This document shows positions 23,587-31,654 of a DNA stretch of 37,040 bases, in pieces. Source of the stretch: Clostridia bacterium (GTDB taxonomy: Bacteria > Bacillota > Clostridia > Christensenellales > Aristaeellaceae); contig JAFRTK010000011.1 of the NCBI GenBank assembly GCA_017427165.1, forward strand, positions 1 through 37,040, given 5' to 3'. The stretch's first letter is position 1. Each line of letters begins with the position of its first letter. The notes under the pieces are model-generated. The model was not told where the DNA came from, did not search any database, and saw only the letters and a list, made by a program, of their open reading frames with translations. The translations under genes were made by a program, and so were the position numbers.

Positions 23587-24846
23587 TCATTTTTTTTGGT
23601 CGCGCCAGCTCTTCCGGTACTCGCTGGGCGTCATTCCGGTGTTCCGCTTGAACATATAGCTGAAGTAGTGCGCGTCGTTGTAACCGACCTCTTCCGCGAT
23701 CCGGAAGGACCGCAGCTCCGTGGTCTCCAGCAGCTCCTTTGCCCGCGAGATCCGCAGCCCGGTCAGGTACTGTGTGAACGTCATTCCCGTCTCCTGCGCG
23801 AAGATGGTGGACAGGTGGCTCTGGCTCAGGTGCACTGCCTCCGCCGCGTCGGAAAGCATCAGGTTCGGATCGGAGAAATGCTCCTCCAGGAACAGCCGCG
23901 CCTTCAGCACGGAACCTTCGCCGTATCCGCTTCCGCGTCCGCCGGGGCTCACAATGCTGCGCTTGGCCGGGCCCTCCGCCGTCTGCAGGTGGCGCAGGTG
24001 CCGCGCGCTGCGCATGCTCCTGCGGATATCATGGAAATCATCCACCGTATCCCCGATGGTGATCAGCAGGTTCTGTTCGTTTTCCAGCTCCGGCAGGTGC
24101 ATCGCGGAGTTGGCGTAGGAATACGCCCGTTCCTCCACGTCCTCCGGGTGGTCGCCCAGCACCAGCGCCCTGGCGCCCTTCGCGCCGGAGCACACAAACA
24201 CCGTGCCCCCGCTCATTTCCGCCAGGCTCGTCAGTGCACCGCGGCAGGCCGCCCGCGCCTCCCCCTCCGATGCAAAGGAGATGTCCAGCACCGCGTAGCA
24301 TCCGGCCATCAGGTTCACGCCCAGCCCGCGCATCTGGCTCACCACCGCGTCATCGTCCGCCGGATCGCCCTCGTCGGTGAACAGGCTTTCCAGCAGCTTG
24401 TCCCGCAGGAAGGCGTTCTCGTTCATCGTGCGGTTCTTCAGCGCGGTCAGGTTTTCCCGTTCCCGGCGCTTTTCCTCAATCTGGCTGCGGACCCGGTCCA
24501 GCACGTCCCCGAGTTCCTTTGCCGTCACCGGCTTCAGCAGGTATTCCCGCACGCCCAGGCTGATCGCCTTCCGGGCGTATTCAAAGTCGTCATATCCGGA
24601 CAGGATAATCCGCTCCACCCACGGCATCGTCCGCTGCACCTCTTCGCACAGCTTCATCCCGTCCATAAACGGCATCCGGATATCCGTCAGCAGGATATCC
24701 ACGTCCAGGTCGCGGATCATCGGCAGGGCCATTTCCCCGTCCGGTGCCTCGCCCACCAGCTGGAATCCCTTCTCCTCCCATGGAAAGGAATTCCGCAGGT
24801 TTTCCCGGATGGCTATTTCATCGTCTACCAGAAAGACCTTCATCAT
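23587..24846 (-). CDS. AraC-family response regulator (YesN type)
   Basis: 419 residues. The receiver domain (1-120) carries VDDE, phosphoacceptor Asp55 in LTDIRMP, and Lys in LLKPV. A middle region (about 130-310) with no sharp motif probably mediates dimerisation. The C-terminal AraC/XylS double helix-turn-helix (about 318-415) contains LSQSHLSTIFAQETGMTF and IAEEVGYNDAHYFSYMFKR, followed by GMTPSEYR. It should activate sugar genes after phosphorylation by the overlapping YesM-like kinase; the adjacent importer is the obvious target. ATG at 24846 with GGGAGG nine bases before it; it starts 29 bases inside the kinase gene, so the two are translationally coupled. Confidence 0.94.
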   Translation of the reverse strand: MMKVFLVDDEIAIRENLRNSFPWEEKGFQLVGEAPDGEMALPMIRDLDVDILLTDIRMPFMDGMKLCEEVQRTMPWVERIILSGYDDFEYARKAISLGVREYLLKPVTAKELGDVLDRVRSQIEEKRRERENLTALKNRTMNENAFLRDKLLESLFTDEGDPADDDAVVSQMRGLGVNLMAGCYAVLDISFASEGEARAACRGALTSLAEMSGGTVFVCSGAKGARALVLGDHPEDVEERAYSYANSAMHLPELENEQNLLITIGDTVDDFHDIRRSMRSARHLRHLQTAEGPAKRSIVSPGGRGSGYGEGSVLKARLFLEEHFSDPNLMLSDAAEAVHLSQSHLSTIFAQETGMTFTQYLTGLRISRAKELLETTELRSFRIAEEVGYNDAHYFSYMFKRNTGMTPSEYRKSWRDQKK

Positions 24847-26299
24847 GGTCGATTTCCTCCCTCGCCCGGATCGGAATCACAAAGGATACCTCCGTTCCCT
24901 CCGGACCCGATTTGAGGGTCAGCCCCTTCTTCTTTTCATAGTACAGCCGGATACGCATGTCCACGTTCCGCAGGCCGAATCCGGAATACCCCGGTTCCAG
25001 CGCCGCCTGCAGGCTCGGTTTCTCGGCGTCCAGCGCCCTCCGGATTTCCTTCAGCTGCTCCGGCGCCATTCCCTTGCCGGTATCCGCCACGGTAAAGCGC
25101 ATCAGCGCGCCCTCCGCCTGCATGCGTACGGTAATCCGCCCGCCGCCGCGCTTTTCCTTGATGCCGTGGTACAGTGCGTTCTCCACCAGCGGCTGCAGCA
25201 GCAGTTTCAGCATGTACACGTTCTCCATGCCTTCCGGGGAATCCACCTCGTAGGTCAGGATATCCCGGTACCGTGTCTGCTGGATGCTCAGGTAGGCGGA
25301 TACATGCTTCAGTTCCTGGCTCACCGGAATCCAGTCCGCGCCGGAGGACAGGGAGATGCGGAAGAAGTCACTCAGGTTCCGCGTCAGGCGCACCACCTCG
25401 TCGCCCTTCCCGCTTTCCGCCTGCCATACAATCGCGTCCAGCGTGTTGTACAGGAAGTGCGGGTTGATCTGCGCCTGCAGCGTCCGCAGCTCCGCCTTCG
25501 CCAGGTGCTCCTGGTTCCGCCGGGTTTCCGCGATCAGGGTCTCCAGCCGTTCCGCCATCTGGTTGATGTGCTCCGCCAGTTCCTGCAGTTCCTCCACGCC
25601 CAGGTCGCTCACCCGGTCGCGCAGGTCGCCCTCGGCGATCCGCCGCACCGTGGCCTCCAGGGAGGAAAGCGCTGTCCGGATATTGTCCGTCAGCCGGTTC
25701 ATGGCAAACCGGGTATAGAACAGCGCCAGGATCAGCAGCAGGAATTCCGCGCCGGCTGTGATCAGCACCACCCGGTTCAGGCGGGTGCTGGTCGCCCGGG
25801 CATTCAGGATCTCCTGCCCGATGAACGCGTCCACCATGTCCGCGACCTGCGCGCCGATTTTGCGGATTTCATCCACGATTTCGATGATTTCGTCAATCGG
25901 GATACCCTCCGCCATGCCGTCCCGGACCTTCAGGATATACTGCTCCAGCGTCTCCATTGTCCGCCGTGCCACTGTCAGCTGCAGGTGGCCGTTCCCGGAG
26001 GTTTCCGCCAGCAGCTCGTCCAGCGTCCCGTCCACCCGGGCAATCAGCTTTTCCGCGCCGCTGTCTGCAAATGAGGAACGTCCGGCCGCCACGGCAAACA
26101 TGTTCTCCGCCAGCGTGGTCTCCACCACCGGCTTCTGCTCCGCGGCCCGGTCCATCCGGCGGATCATCGCCTGGTACTGTTCCGAGTAGATGATCGTGGT
26201 AACCAGCCCGCCGATCACCGGCAGGATCAGCAGCAGCGCAATCGTGGTAACCGATATCCGCACCTGCCGGACAATGCTGGTCATTCTTTGCCGTGCCAT
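24818..26299 (-). CDS. YesM-type sensor histidine kinase
   Basis: 493 residues. Membrane helices lie at about 17-37 and 178-197 and enclose an extracytoplasmic helical domain of about 140 residues. A HAMP domain follows (about 198-252). The His_kinase domain has phosphoacceptor His281 in QINPHFLYNTLDAI, and the ATPase has LVENALYHG, DTGKGM and GFGLRNVDMRI. It phosphorylates the AraC-type regulator encoded downstream. Its external domain has no ligand-binding fold that I recognise, which fits sensing through the lipoprotein encoded two bases upstream. The start at 26299 has GGAGG 10 bases upstream, inside the lipoprotein gene. Confidence 0.94.
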   Translation of the reverse strand: MARQRMTSIVRQVRISVTTIALLLILPVIGGLVTTIIYSEQYQAMIRRMDRAAEQKPVVETTLAENMFAVAAGRSSFADSGAEKLIARVDGTLDELLAETSGNGHLQLTVARRTMETLEQYILKVRDGMAEGIPIDEIIEIVDEIRKIGAQVADMVDAFIGQEILNARATSTRLNRVVLITAGAEFLLLILALFYTRFAMNRLTDNIRTALSSLEATVRRIAEGDLRDRVSDLGVEELQELAEHINQMAERLETLIAETRRNQEHLAKAELRTLQAQINPHFLYNTLDAIVWQAESGKGDEVVRLTRNLSDFFRISLSSGADWIPVSQELKHVSAYLSIQQTRYRDILTYEVDSPEGMENVYMLKLLLQPLVENALYHGIKEKRGGGRITVRMQAEGALMRFTVADTGKGMAPEQLKEIRRALDAEKPSLQAALEPGYSGFGLRNVDMRIRLYYEKKKGLTLKSGPEGTEVSFVIPIRAREEIDHDEGLSGRR

Positions 26300-26301
26300 G
26301 C

Positions 26302-27279
26302 TCAGAAGCCCTCCACCCGGGGATCCGTCAGGTCATCCAGGTCGGAGAAGGCGCCCTCATCCGGATGGGTGACCCGCGGGATTTCCTTTCCCGCCTTCAG
26401 GTCCTGCACCAGCTTCATCACCTCGTCGCCCAGGTCCGGGGAGCACTGCACCACGCAGTTGATCCTCCCGGCCTTCAGCGCCTCCACCGCTTCCTTTTCG
26501 CCGTCCACCGTAATCAGGATGATATCCTTGGCCGGCCGGATCCCGTTCTTTTCCAGGATGTCCAGCACGCCCAGCGTCATGGAATCGTTGTGGGAATAGA
26601 TCACGTCGATTCCGTCTTTTCCGTATTTTTCCAGCAGGTACGTCATGCATTCCTCGCCTTTTGAGCGCAGGAAATCCCCGCTGATGCTGTCAATGATTTC
26701 AAACCGGCTGTCCTCCCGGATCGCGTCCTGGAATCCGCGCTGCCGGTCCCGCATCGGGGTGGAGTCCGGCGTCCCGCTGATCTCCGCGATCCGGACGTGG
26801 TCCATTTTCTCCGCGTCCGCCTTCCGGATCAGGTACTCCCCGGCCCGGCGGCCTTCCGCGTAAAAATCCGCACCGACAATCGCCGTATACAGCGAATCCG
26901 CGTTCTCCGATTCGATCATCCGGTCCACCAGGATCACAGGGATATTCGCCTGTTTCGCCTCGTTCAGCACATTGTCCCAGCCGGTTTCCACAATCGGGGA
27001 AAACACGATCACGTCCACCCGGTACGCAATAAAGGAGCGGATTGCGTCAATCTGCTTCTCCTGCTTCTGATTGGCGTTTTCCATCATCAGGCCGAATCCG
27101 TACTGCTTCGCCGCGGCTTCCACGCTCTTCGTGTTGGCCATCCGCCAGGAGCTTTCCGCTCCCAGCTGGGAAAACCCGACAACAATCGCACGGTTTTCCG
27201 GGTCCGCCGGTTTTCCCGCGCATCCGCCCAGCAGGCCCAGCAGGATGACTGCCAGTACCATTATCGCGATTTTCCGCAT
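26302..27279 (-). CDS. YtfQ-like sugar-binding lipoprotein, probable sensor component
   Basis: 325 residues from ATG 27279, with GGGGGAG upstream. A lipoprotein signal (RKIAIMVLAVILLGLLGGC) has its lipid-attachment Cys at residue 20. The mature protein is a type-1 periplasmic-binding fold very like YtfQ: VGFSQLGAESSWRMAN, QKQEKQIDAIRSFIAYRVD, TGWDNVLNEAKQANIPV, SGDFLRSKGEECM and YSHNDSMTLGVLDIL. It heads an operon with the YesM-like kinase and AraC regulator and has no permease genes of its own, so ligand presentation to the kinase is the likely role. Comparable three-component arrangements are known, such as XylFII-LytS with an AraC-type partner for xylose in clostridia. Ligand probably shared with the neighbouring importer. 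Confidence 0.9.
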   Translation of the reverse strand: MRKIAIMVLAVILLGLLGGCAGKPADPENRAIVVGFSQLGAESSWRMANTKSVEAAAKQYGFGLMMENANQKQEKQIDAIRSFIAYRVDVIVFSPIVETGWDNVLNEAKQANIPVILVDRMIESENADSLYTAIVGADFYAEGRRAGEYLIRKADAEKMDHVRIAEISGTPDSTPMRDRQRGFQDAIREDSRFEIIDSISGDFLRSKGEECMTYLLEKYGKDGIDVIYSHNDSMTLGVLDILEKNGIRPAKDIILITVDGEKEAVEALKAGRINCVVQCSPDLGDEVMKLVQDLKAGKEIPRVTHPDEGAFSDLDDLTDPRVEGF

Positions 27280-27317
27280 AAGCTCTCCCCCGGTTCGTTT
27301 TTTCTTCTGTCCTGCGC

Positions 27318-27357
27318 ATTTGTGTATCATTATAGATACAAATTCCGGTTCGCGCAA
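27318..27357 (-). promoter_or_regulatory. Promoter of the sensor operon with a palindrome over the -10
   Basis: On the minus strand TTGCGC (27352-27357), 17 bases, perfect TATAAT (27329-27334). The -10 is flanked by an inverted repeat: GTATC (27324-27328) and GATAC (27335-27339), extended to ATTTG/CAAAT-like arms with a two-base offset. A bound regulator here would interfere with or tune initiation. Confidence 0.75.
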
Positions 27358-27371
27358 TCCCCTTCTCCCCC

Positions 27372-27393
27372 GGGCATATCCGCCGGTATGCCC
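27372..27393. repeat. Inverted repeat upstream of the sensor promoter
   Basis: GGGCATA, 8 bases, TATGCCC, located about 15 bases upstream of the -35. Possible activator site. Its GGTATGCC half also occurs in the leader of the ABC importer (23450-23457, other strand). Confidence 0.35.
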
Positions 27394-27416
27394 CGCATGT
27401 CCCGGGATACAGGCAC

Positions 27417-27445
27417 AGGAAAAGGGAGCGGCGTATGCCGCTCCC
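27417..27445 (-). terminator. Terminator of the long carbohydrate operon
   Basis: Perfect 9-base stem GGGAGCGGC / GCCGCTCCC with a 4-base loop, followed on the minus strand by TTTTCCT. 22 bases after the binding-protein stop. The U run is short but the stem is strong. Confidence 0.72.
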
Positions 27446-27467
27446 CGGATTATCCATGGTTTCTTCC

Positions 27468-28835
27468 TCAGTTCGCGAAGATCTGGTCCAGCGTATCCTG
27501 GACCACCTGCTTGTATTCCTCCTGCAGCTGGGCAGGGGTGTAATCGCCGTTGATAAACTCACGCAGCGGCATGCTTTCCAGCACCGTTCCGGCAAAGTCC
27601 ACAACAGTGCGCTCGCCCATCTTCTTCATGATTTCGAAGTTCCACTCCTGCAGGTCCAGCTTGTCGGACGTGGTGGTGTACCACCACTCCAGTTCTTCCG
27701 GATCATCGCGCAGGGCAACGTCGTCATGGTACCAGTTCTGGTAAGCACGGAATACGTCATACACCAGCTTCGGATTCTCGATGCCGACCGGGATGATGTA
27801 GAAGCTGCCGGCCGCGATCTTGGTCGCATTCGTATCGGCGTTGCCGTGCGGTCCGATCGGGTAGTCCACAAACACCATGTCGAAGTCCAGCGTGGTTTCC
27901 GCTTTTCCGTCCCAGTTATAGTCGTCGTAGTTTGCCATGATCCAGGCCGCGGTGGTGGTGAAGGCCACCTTCTTGTCCCGGTACAGGTAACGGCAGACGT
28001 CCCAGCCGCTTTCTTCCGGCAGCGGATAGGCCGCCTTGTCGGTAAGCCACAGGTCCTGCAGGAACTTCAGGGTTTCGCCCATTTCCACGGAGGAGAGGTT
28101 CTCCTTCGGGGTGGAGGCCAGCGTGGTGCCGTTGGACATGTACCAGTAGGGCAGGCAGTCGGTGATCCACGCGCCGTAGCCGTAAACGTCCGTCACGCCG
28201 TCGCCGTCATTGTCCTTGGTCAGCGCGATGCAGTACTCCCGGAACTTGTCCCAGGTCCACTCGCCGCGCGCGGCCAGGTCCCGCGGATCCTCCAGGTTCG
28301 CTTCCTCGATCATCTGCAGGTTGAAGGCCAGCGGATAGGTTGCCGCCACCTGGTCCTCCGCGCCGTTGACCGTCAGCAGGCTCACTGCGCCGTTTTCCAG
28401 GTTCACGTAGTTCAGCACCGTATCCTCATGCTTCAGCAGCGGATCGTCCGGATCCAGCACGTCCCGCAGGTCCATGGCATAGCCGTTCATCACGGCGGGA
28501 ACGCCCCAGCCCAGTTCCACCATGTACACGTCGCAGTCCGGTTCACCGGCCAGGATGGAGTTGTTCACGGAGTCCTGAACGCCCGCGTAGGTCAGGTTCT
28601 GGAATTCGTAGGTGACCCCGTAGGTGTCCTCGATGGTCTTCACGTTGTCAAACCGCATCAGGTCGGTGTCCTTGCCGGTCGCCGCCTCATTGTCTTCCCA
28701 GGATTCATCGTTGGAGTCATAGTAAATGTCCCACCACAGGGCGATGGTGATATTCCGCGGATCTTCCGCCAGTGCCGTTGCGGCCAGGGAGAGGACCAGC
28801 GCCAGCGCCAGCAGTACAGCTGTCAGTTTTTTCAT
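27468..28835 (-). CDS. Family-1 extracellular carbohydrate-binding protein of a CUT1 importer
   Basis: 455 residues. A signal peptide (KKLTAVLLALALVLSLAATALA) ends in an Ala-x-Ala site, with no lipobox Cys. The mature protein has the family-1 pattern: an N-terminal lobe beginning NITIALWWD, SILAGEPDCDVYMVE, and GEWTWDKFREY. It also contains a calcium-loop-like DNDGDGVTD, a feature common in this family. Many surface Trp and Tyr residues (WWDIYYD, WYHDD, EWWYTTT) suit stacking against sugar rings. It lies last in an operon whose two permeases are of the maltose type. AAAGGAG lies 10 bases before the ATG. The ligand is probably an oligosaccharide; its identity cannot be told. Confidence 0.93.
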   Translation of the reverse strand: MKKLTAVLLALALVLSLAATALAEDPRNITIALWWDIYYDSNDESWEDNEAATGKDTDLMRFDNVKTIEDTYGVTYEFQNLTYAGVQDSVNNSILAGEPDCDVYMVELGWGVPAVMNGYAMDLRDVLDPDDPLLKHEDTVLNYVNLENGAVSLLTVNGAEDQVAATYPLAFNLQMIEEANLEDPRDLAARGEWTWDKFREYCIALTKDNDGDGVTDVYGYGAWITDCLPYWYMSNGTTLASTPKENLSSVEMGETLKFLQDLWLTDKAAYPLPEESGWDVCRYLYRDKKVAFTTTAAWIMANYDDYNWDGKAETTLDFDMVFVDYPIGPHGNADTNATKIAAGSFYIIPVGIENPKLVYDVFRAYQNWYHDDVALRDDPEELEWWYTTTSDKLDLQEWNFEIMKKMGERTVVDFAGTVLESMPLREFINGDYTPAQLQEEYKQVVQDTLDQIFAN

Positions 28836-28868
28836 ATGGATTGTTCTCCTTTCCTGTTCAGATGGTTT

Positions 28869-30578
28869 TTACTTGATCGCCTGGCCGACTGCCACGGAGT
28901 AAACCGTCCAGGCGGAAGCGCTTTCGCACTGCATCATGGCGCCCCAGGTGCTCTTGTCCTCGCCGCATACCGCCGCGATCTGCTCGTAGGTCACCTGCGC
29001 GATGGAGCCGTTCGCCACGTCAGTGCCGTCGTTGCCGACGCGCATCCAGCCGGCTGCCGCCCAGGGCATCACGAGCCACATGCTGCCGTCTTCGGATTCG
29101 TAGGAGATGGTCACCACGGAACCGGGTACCAGCGCGTCAATGATTTCCTGCGGCATTTCCAGGCCGTCCTGCGCCCATGCGCCGGCGGACTTGGCAAATC
29201 CCGGGAAGGAAACCAGGTTGGTCAGTCCGAAGAACTCAGCCTTCTGGCCGACGCGGACGCTGTAAACCTCCCACGCGGAGGAGCCTTCGCACTGCATCAT
29301 GGCACCCCAGGTGCCCTTGTCCTCGCCGCACAGCGCAGCGATTTCTTCATAGGTGATATAGGCCTTGCCGCCGATCTTGGTGGCTGTTCCCTGGGAAACA
29401 CGCATCCAGCCGGCTGCTGCCCACGGCATAACGAGCCAGATGTCGCCATCCTCAGAGGCGTAGGTGATCTCCACCACGGATCCGGGAACCAGCGCATCGA
29501 TGATTTCCTGCGGCATTTCCAGGCCGTCCTGCGCCCATGCGCCGGCGGACTTGGCAAATCCGGGGAATTCCACCGCGTTCTTCAGCACGATCTGGTTGGC
29601 CCGCTGGCCTACGCGCACCGCGAACACTTCCCAGTCGGAAGCCGCTTCGCACTGCATCATCGCACCCCAGGTGCTCTTGTCTTCGCCGCACAGGGCTTCG
29701 ATCATCTCATAGGGGATCTGGGCAATCGTCTTGCTGTTGTTGATCGCCGCGGTACCCTGGCCCACGCGCATCCAGCCGGCAGCCGCCCACGGCATGACGA
29801 TCCACATGGAGCCGTCCGCGCTCGCGAATTCCACTTCCACCACGGAACCGGGAACCAGCGCGTCAATGATTTCCTGCGGCATTTCCAGGCCGTCCTGCGC
29901 CCATGCGCCGGCGGACTTGTGGAAATCCGGGAATTCCACAGCATTGGTCAGCGCCACCAGGTTGCTCATGTCACGCTCGGAAGCTTCCGCCACGTACACC
30001 GCGGTGGTATCCAGCGCGATCGCGTTGCCGTCCTTGTCCAGCAGCTTGATGTTGTCCAGGTAGAAGGTCGCGGGTTCTCCGCCCGCCTGGTCTTCCCTGG
30101 AGATCATCACATAGTTGCCCGCTCCCGCGGTGAAGGCGGCCTTGAAGTCGATCTTCACATTGCGCGGGTTTTTCTTTTCCATGTACACGGACCAGTTGGC
30201 CTTGTTTTCATCCGCAGCCTCACCGGTGTAGCTGTACACCACGCCGGACACCGCGTAGAACTTGCCGTCCGCGGCCTTGTCCACGCCGATGTCAAAGGAG
30301 ATGGCGGCCACGTCTGCCAGCTTGTCGCCGGCCAGGCCTTCGATGTTCAGGGCAACGTAGGGAATCCCCTGCGCTGCGACCTTCAGCGCCTTGGAGCCGT
30401 TGTATTCAACGATCTCCAGCGCGGTTGCGGTGTCCGCGTTCGGCTTGGCGGCGCCAACACCGAGGAAAGCGAAATTGCCGTCCTCGAAGTCGAGCGCGTC
30501 AGCCGTCTCGGCGGACGCCCAGGAGCACATACCGATTGCCAACACGGCAACCAGCAACCAGGAAATGATTTTCTTCAC
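28869..30578 (-). CDS. Secreted protein with CBM-like domain and three near-identical repeats
   Basis: 569 residues from GTG 30578, chosen because AAGGAGG lies 8 bases upstream and a signal peptide follows at once (KKIISWLLVAVLAIGMCSWASA, cut after ASA). Residues about 28-185 (ALDFEDGNFAFLGV to FYLDNIKLLDKDGN) look like a β-sandwich carbohydrate-binding module. Three tandem repeats follow at about 208-326, 330-446 and 450-566, each starting near KSAGAWAQDGLEMPQEIIDA and ending near VRVGQ. They are Trp-rich and have one Cys pair each (297/310, 417/430, 538/551). There are no catalytic motifs. I do not recognise the repeat family. Set between permease and binding-protein genes, it probably holds glycan near the importer. 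It could instead be a structural surface protein. Confidence 0.8.
   Translation of the reverse strand: MKKIISWLLVAVLAIGMCSWASAETADALDFEDGNFAFLGVGAAKPNADTATALEIVEYNGSKALKVAAQGIPYVALNIEGLAGDKLADVAAISFDIGVDKAADGKFYAVSGVVYSYTGEAADENKANWSVYMEKKNPRNVKIDFKAAFTAGAGNYVMISREDQAGGEPATFYLDNIKLLDKDGNAIALDTTAVYVAEASERDMSNLVALTNAVEFPDFHKSAGAWAQDGLEMPQEIIDALVPGSVVEVEFASADGSMWIVMPWAAAGWMRVGQGTAAINNSKTIAQIPYEMIEALCGEDKSTWGAMMQCEAASDWEVFAVRVGQRANQIVLKNAVEFPGFAKSAGAWAQDGLEMPQEIIDALVPGSVVEITYASEDGDIWLVMPWAAAGWMRVSQGTATKIGGKAYITYEEIAALCGEDKGTWGAMMQCEGSSAWEVYSVRVGQKAEFFGLTNLVSFPGFAKSAGAWAQDGLEMPQEIIDALVPGSVVTISYESEDGSMWLVMPWAAAGWMRVGNDGTDVANGSIAQVTYEQIAAVCGEDKSTWGAMMQCESASAWTVYSVAVGQAIK
28881..29957 (-). repeat. 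Three tandem coding repeats of 360-366 bases
   Basis: Units 29601-29957, 29241-29591 and 28881-29231. A 53-base block is identical in all three (29867-29919, 29501-29553, 29141-29193), including every synonymous position. Spacing is 366 and 360 bases, an exact codon multiple. This indicates recent duplication or gene conversion. Confidence 0.9.
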
Positions 30579-30601
30579 GGGATTTTCCTCCTTTAATATT
30601 T

Positions 30602-30624
30602 TTACCCGATCCCGGGTTGGGTAA
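30602..30624. repeat. Inverted repeat between permease and repeat-protein genes
   Basis: TTACCC and GGGTAA around a CCCGGG centre, in the 61-base gap just before the ribosome binding site. Could be an mRNA processing or stabilising hairpin, or an internal operator. No U run, so not a terminator. Confidence 0.35.
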
Positions 30625-30639
30625 CAGATGAATGGGGGC

Positions 30640-31638
30640 TCAGCCCACAATGCCGGACCGCTCCACGCCCTCGATAAACCGCCGCTGCAGCAGCAGGTAG
30701 ATCACCACCACCGGCACCAGCACCAGCACAACGCCGGCATCAAAATACAGCTGCTGTTCCCGGATGGTCTGGATCTTTTCGGCGTTCGCGATCACGTTGA
30801 TCAGCGATTCCAGCTTCCGGGTCACCAGGATGGAGTCGCTGATGTTGAAGGTGTTGGCGAAGAATGAGTCGTTGTACTGCCATACGATGGAGAACACCGC
30901 CACGGTGATCACCGCGGGCGCCGCGTTCGGCATCATGATCGTGAAGTACGTCCGTCCCGTCCCGGCGCCGTCCACCAACGCCGCTTCCTCAATTTCCTTC
31001 GGCAGCCCGCGGAAAAACTGGTTGAAGATGTAGATGTACAGCCCGGACCGCAGCCCGCACCCGAACAGGGACATCAGCACGGTCGGCCAGGGCGTCTGCA
31101 GCAGGTTGATCCCCTTGCCGCCGTTGAACAGGCTCACAATCCCCAGCGGGTCAAAGAAGCGGAACGTCGTGTACAGCGGAAACTGGATGGTGTTCAGCGG
31201 AATCACGATCGTCACCAGCACAAAGGCAAACAGGATACTCTTCAGCGGGAACTTATACCGGGCAAACCCGTATCCGGCCATGGAACAAACCAGCAGCTGG
31301 ATCAGCGTTACCCCGAATACATACAGCAGCGTGCTGCCCAGCACCGGCAGATAATCCAGGTACTTGATCGCCATCGTGTACCGTTCCAGCGTCGGGCTGA
31401 TCGGAATCGTGAATACCATCGGGTTAATGGAGTCCTGCCGGGAGAAGAAGGAATTCGCGATTATATTGATCACCGGCGCCAGGATCACGTAGCTGATCCC
31501 GGCAATCACGATCAGCCGGAACAGGCCGATCGCGAAGTTCTTCAGGCCGGTCAGCGTTTTGTCCCGCCGGTTGGCGTAGGCCGGGGAACTCCGGAATTCC
31601 CGCCAGGTCAGCTTGTTGCTCGCCGTGTTTGCGGTCAT
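30640..31638 (-). CDS. CUT1 carbohydrate ABC permease, MalG type
   Basis: 332 residues. A polar N-terminal tail of about 40 residues precedes six expected membrane helices; the first is about 43-65. The ATPase-docking EAA loop is EEAALVDGAGTGRTYFTIMMP-like with the invariant Gly, and the C-terminus RRFIEGVERSGIVG matches the MalG ending. It forms the channel with the permease encoded 16 bases upstream. Length is about 40 residues above the family norm because of the N-terminal tail. No ATPase gene lies in the visible operon, so a shared MsmX-type ATPase encoded elsewhere is expected. Confidence 0.94.
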   Translation of the reverse strand: MTANTASNKLTWREFRSSPAYANRRDKTLTGLKNFAIGLFRLIVIAGISYVILAPVINIIANSFFSRQDSINPMVFTIPISPTLERYTMAIKYLDYLPVLGSTLLYVFGVTLIQLLVCSMAGYGFARYKFPLKSILFAFVLVTIVIPLNTIQFPLYTTFRFFDPLGIVSLFNGGKGINLLQTPWPTVLMSLFGCGLRSGLYIYIFNQFFRGLPKEIEEAALVDGAGTGRTYFTIMMPNAAPAVITVAVFSIVWQYNDSFFANTFNISDSILVTRKLESLINVIANAEKIQTIREQQLYFDAGVVLVLVPVVVIYLLLQRRFIEGVERSGIVG

Positions 31639-31654
31639 CTTGTCCTTCCTCCCC

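Noticed and set aside
29141-29919. Three 53-base identical blocks, considered as CRISPR or intergenic direct repeats
   Set aside because: They lie in frame within one coding sequence at 360-366-base spacing, far too long for spacers.
27435-30596. Plus-strand frame of over 1000 codons with internal repeats
   Set aside because: The repeats merely mirror the three repeats of the real minus-strand secreted protein, and the composition is that of a shadow frame. The same reasoning removes the long plus-strand frames at 8135-10507, 10612-12294, 23500-24915 and 32722-35211.
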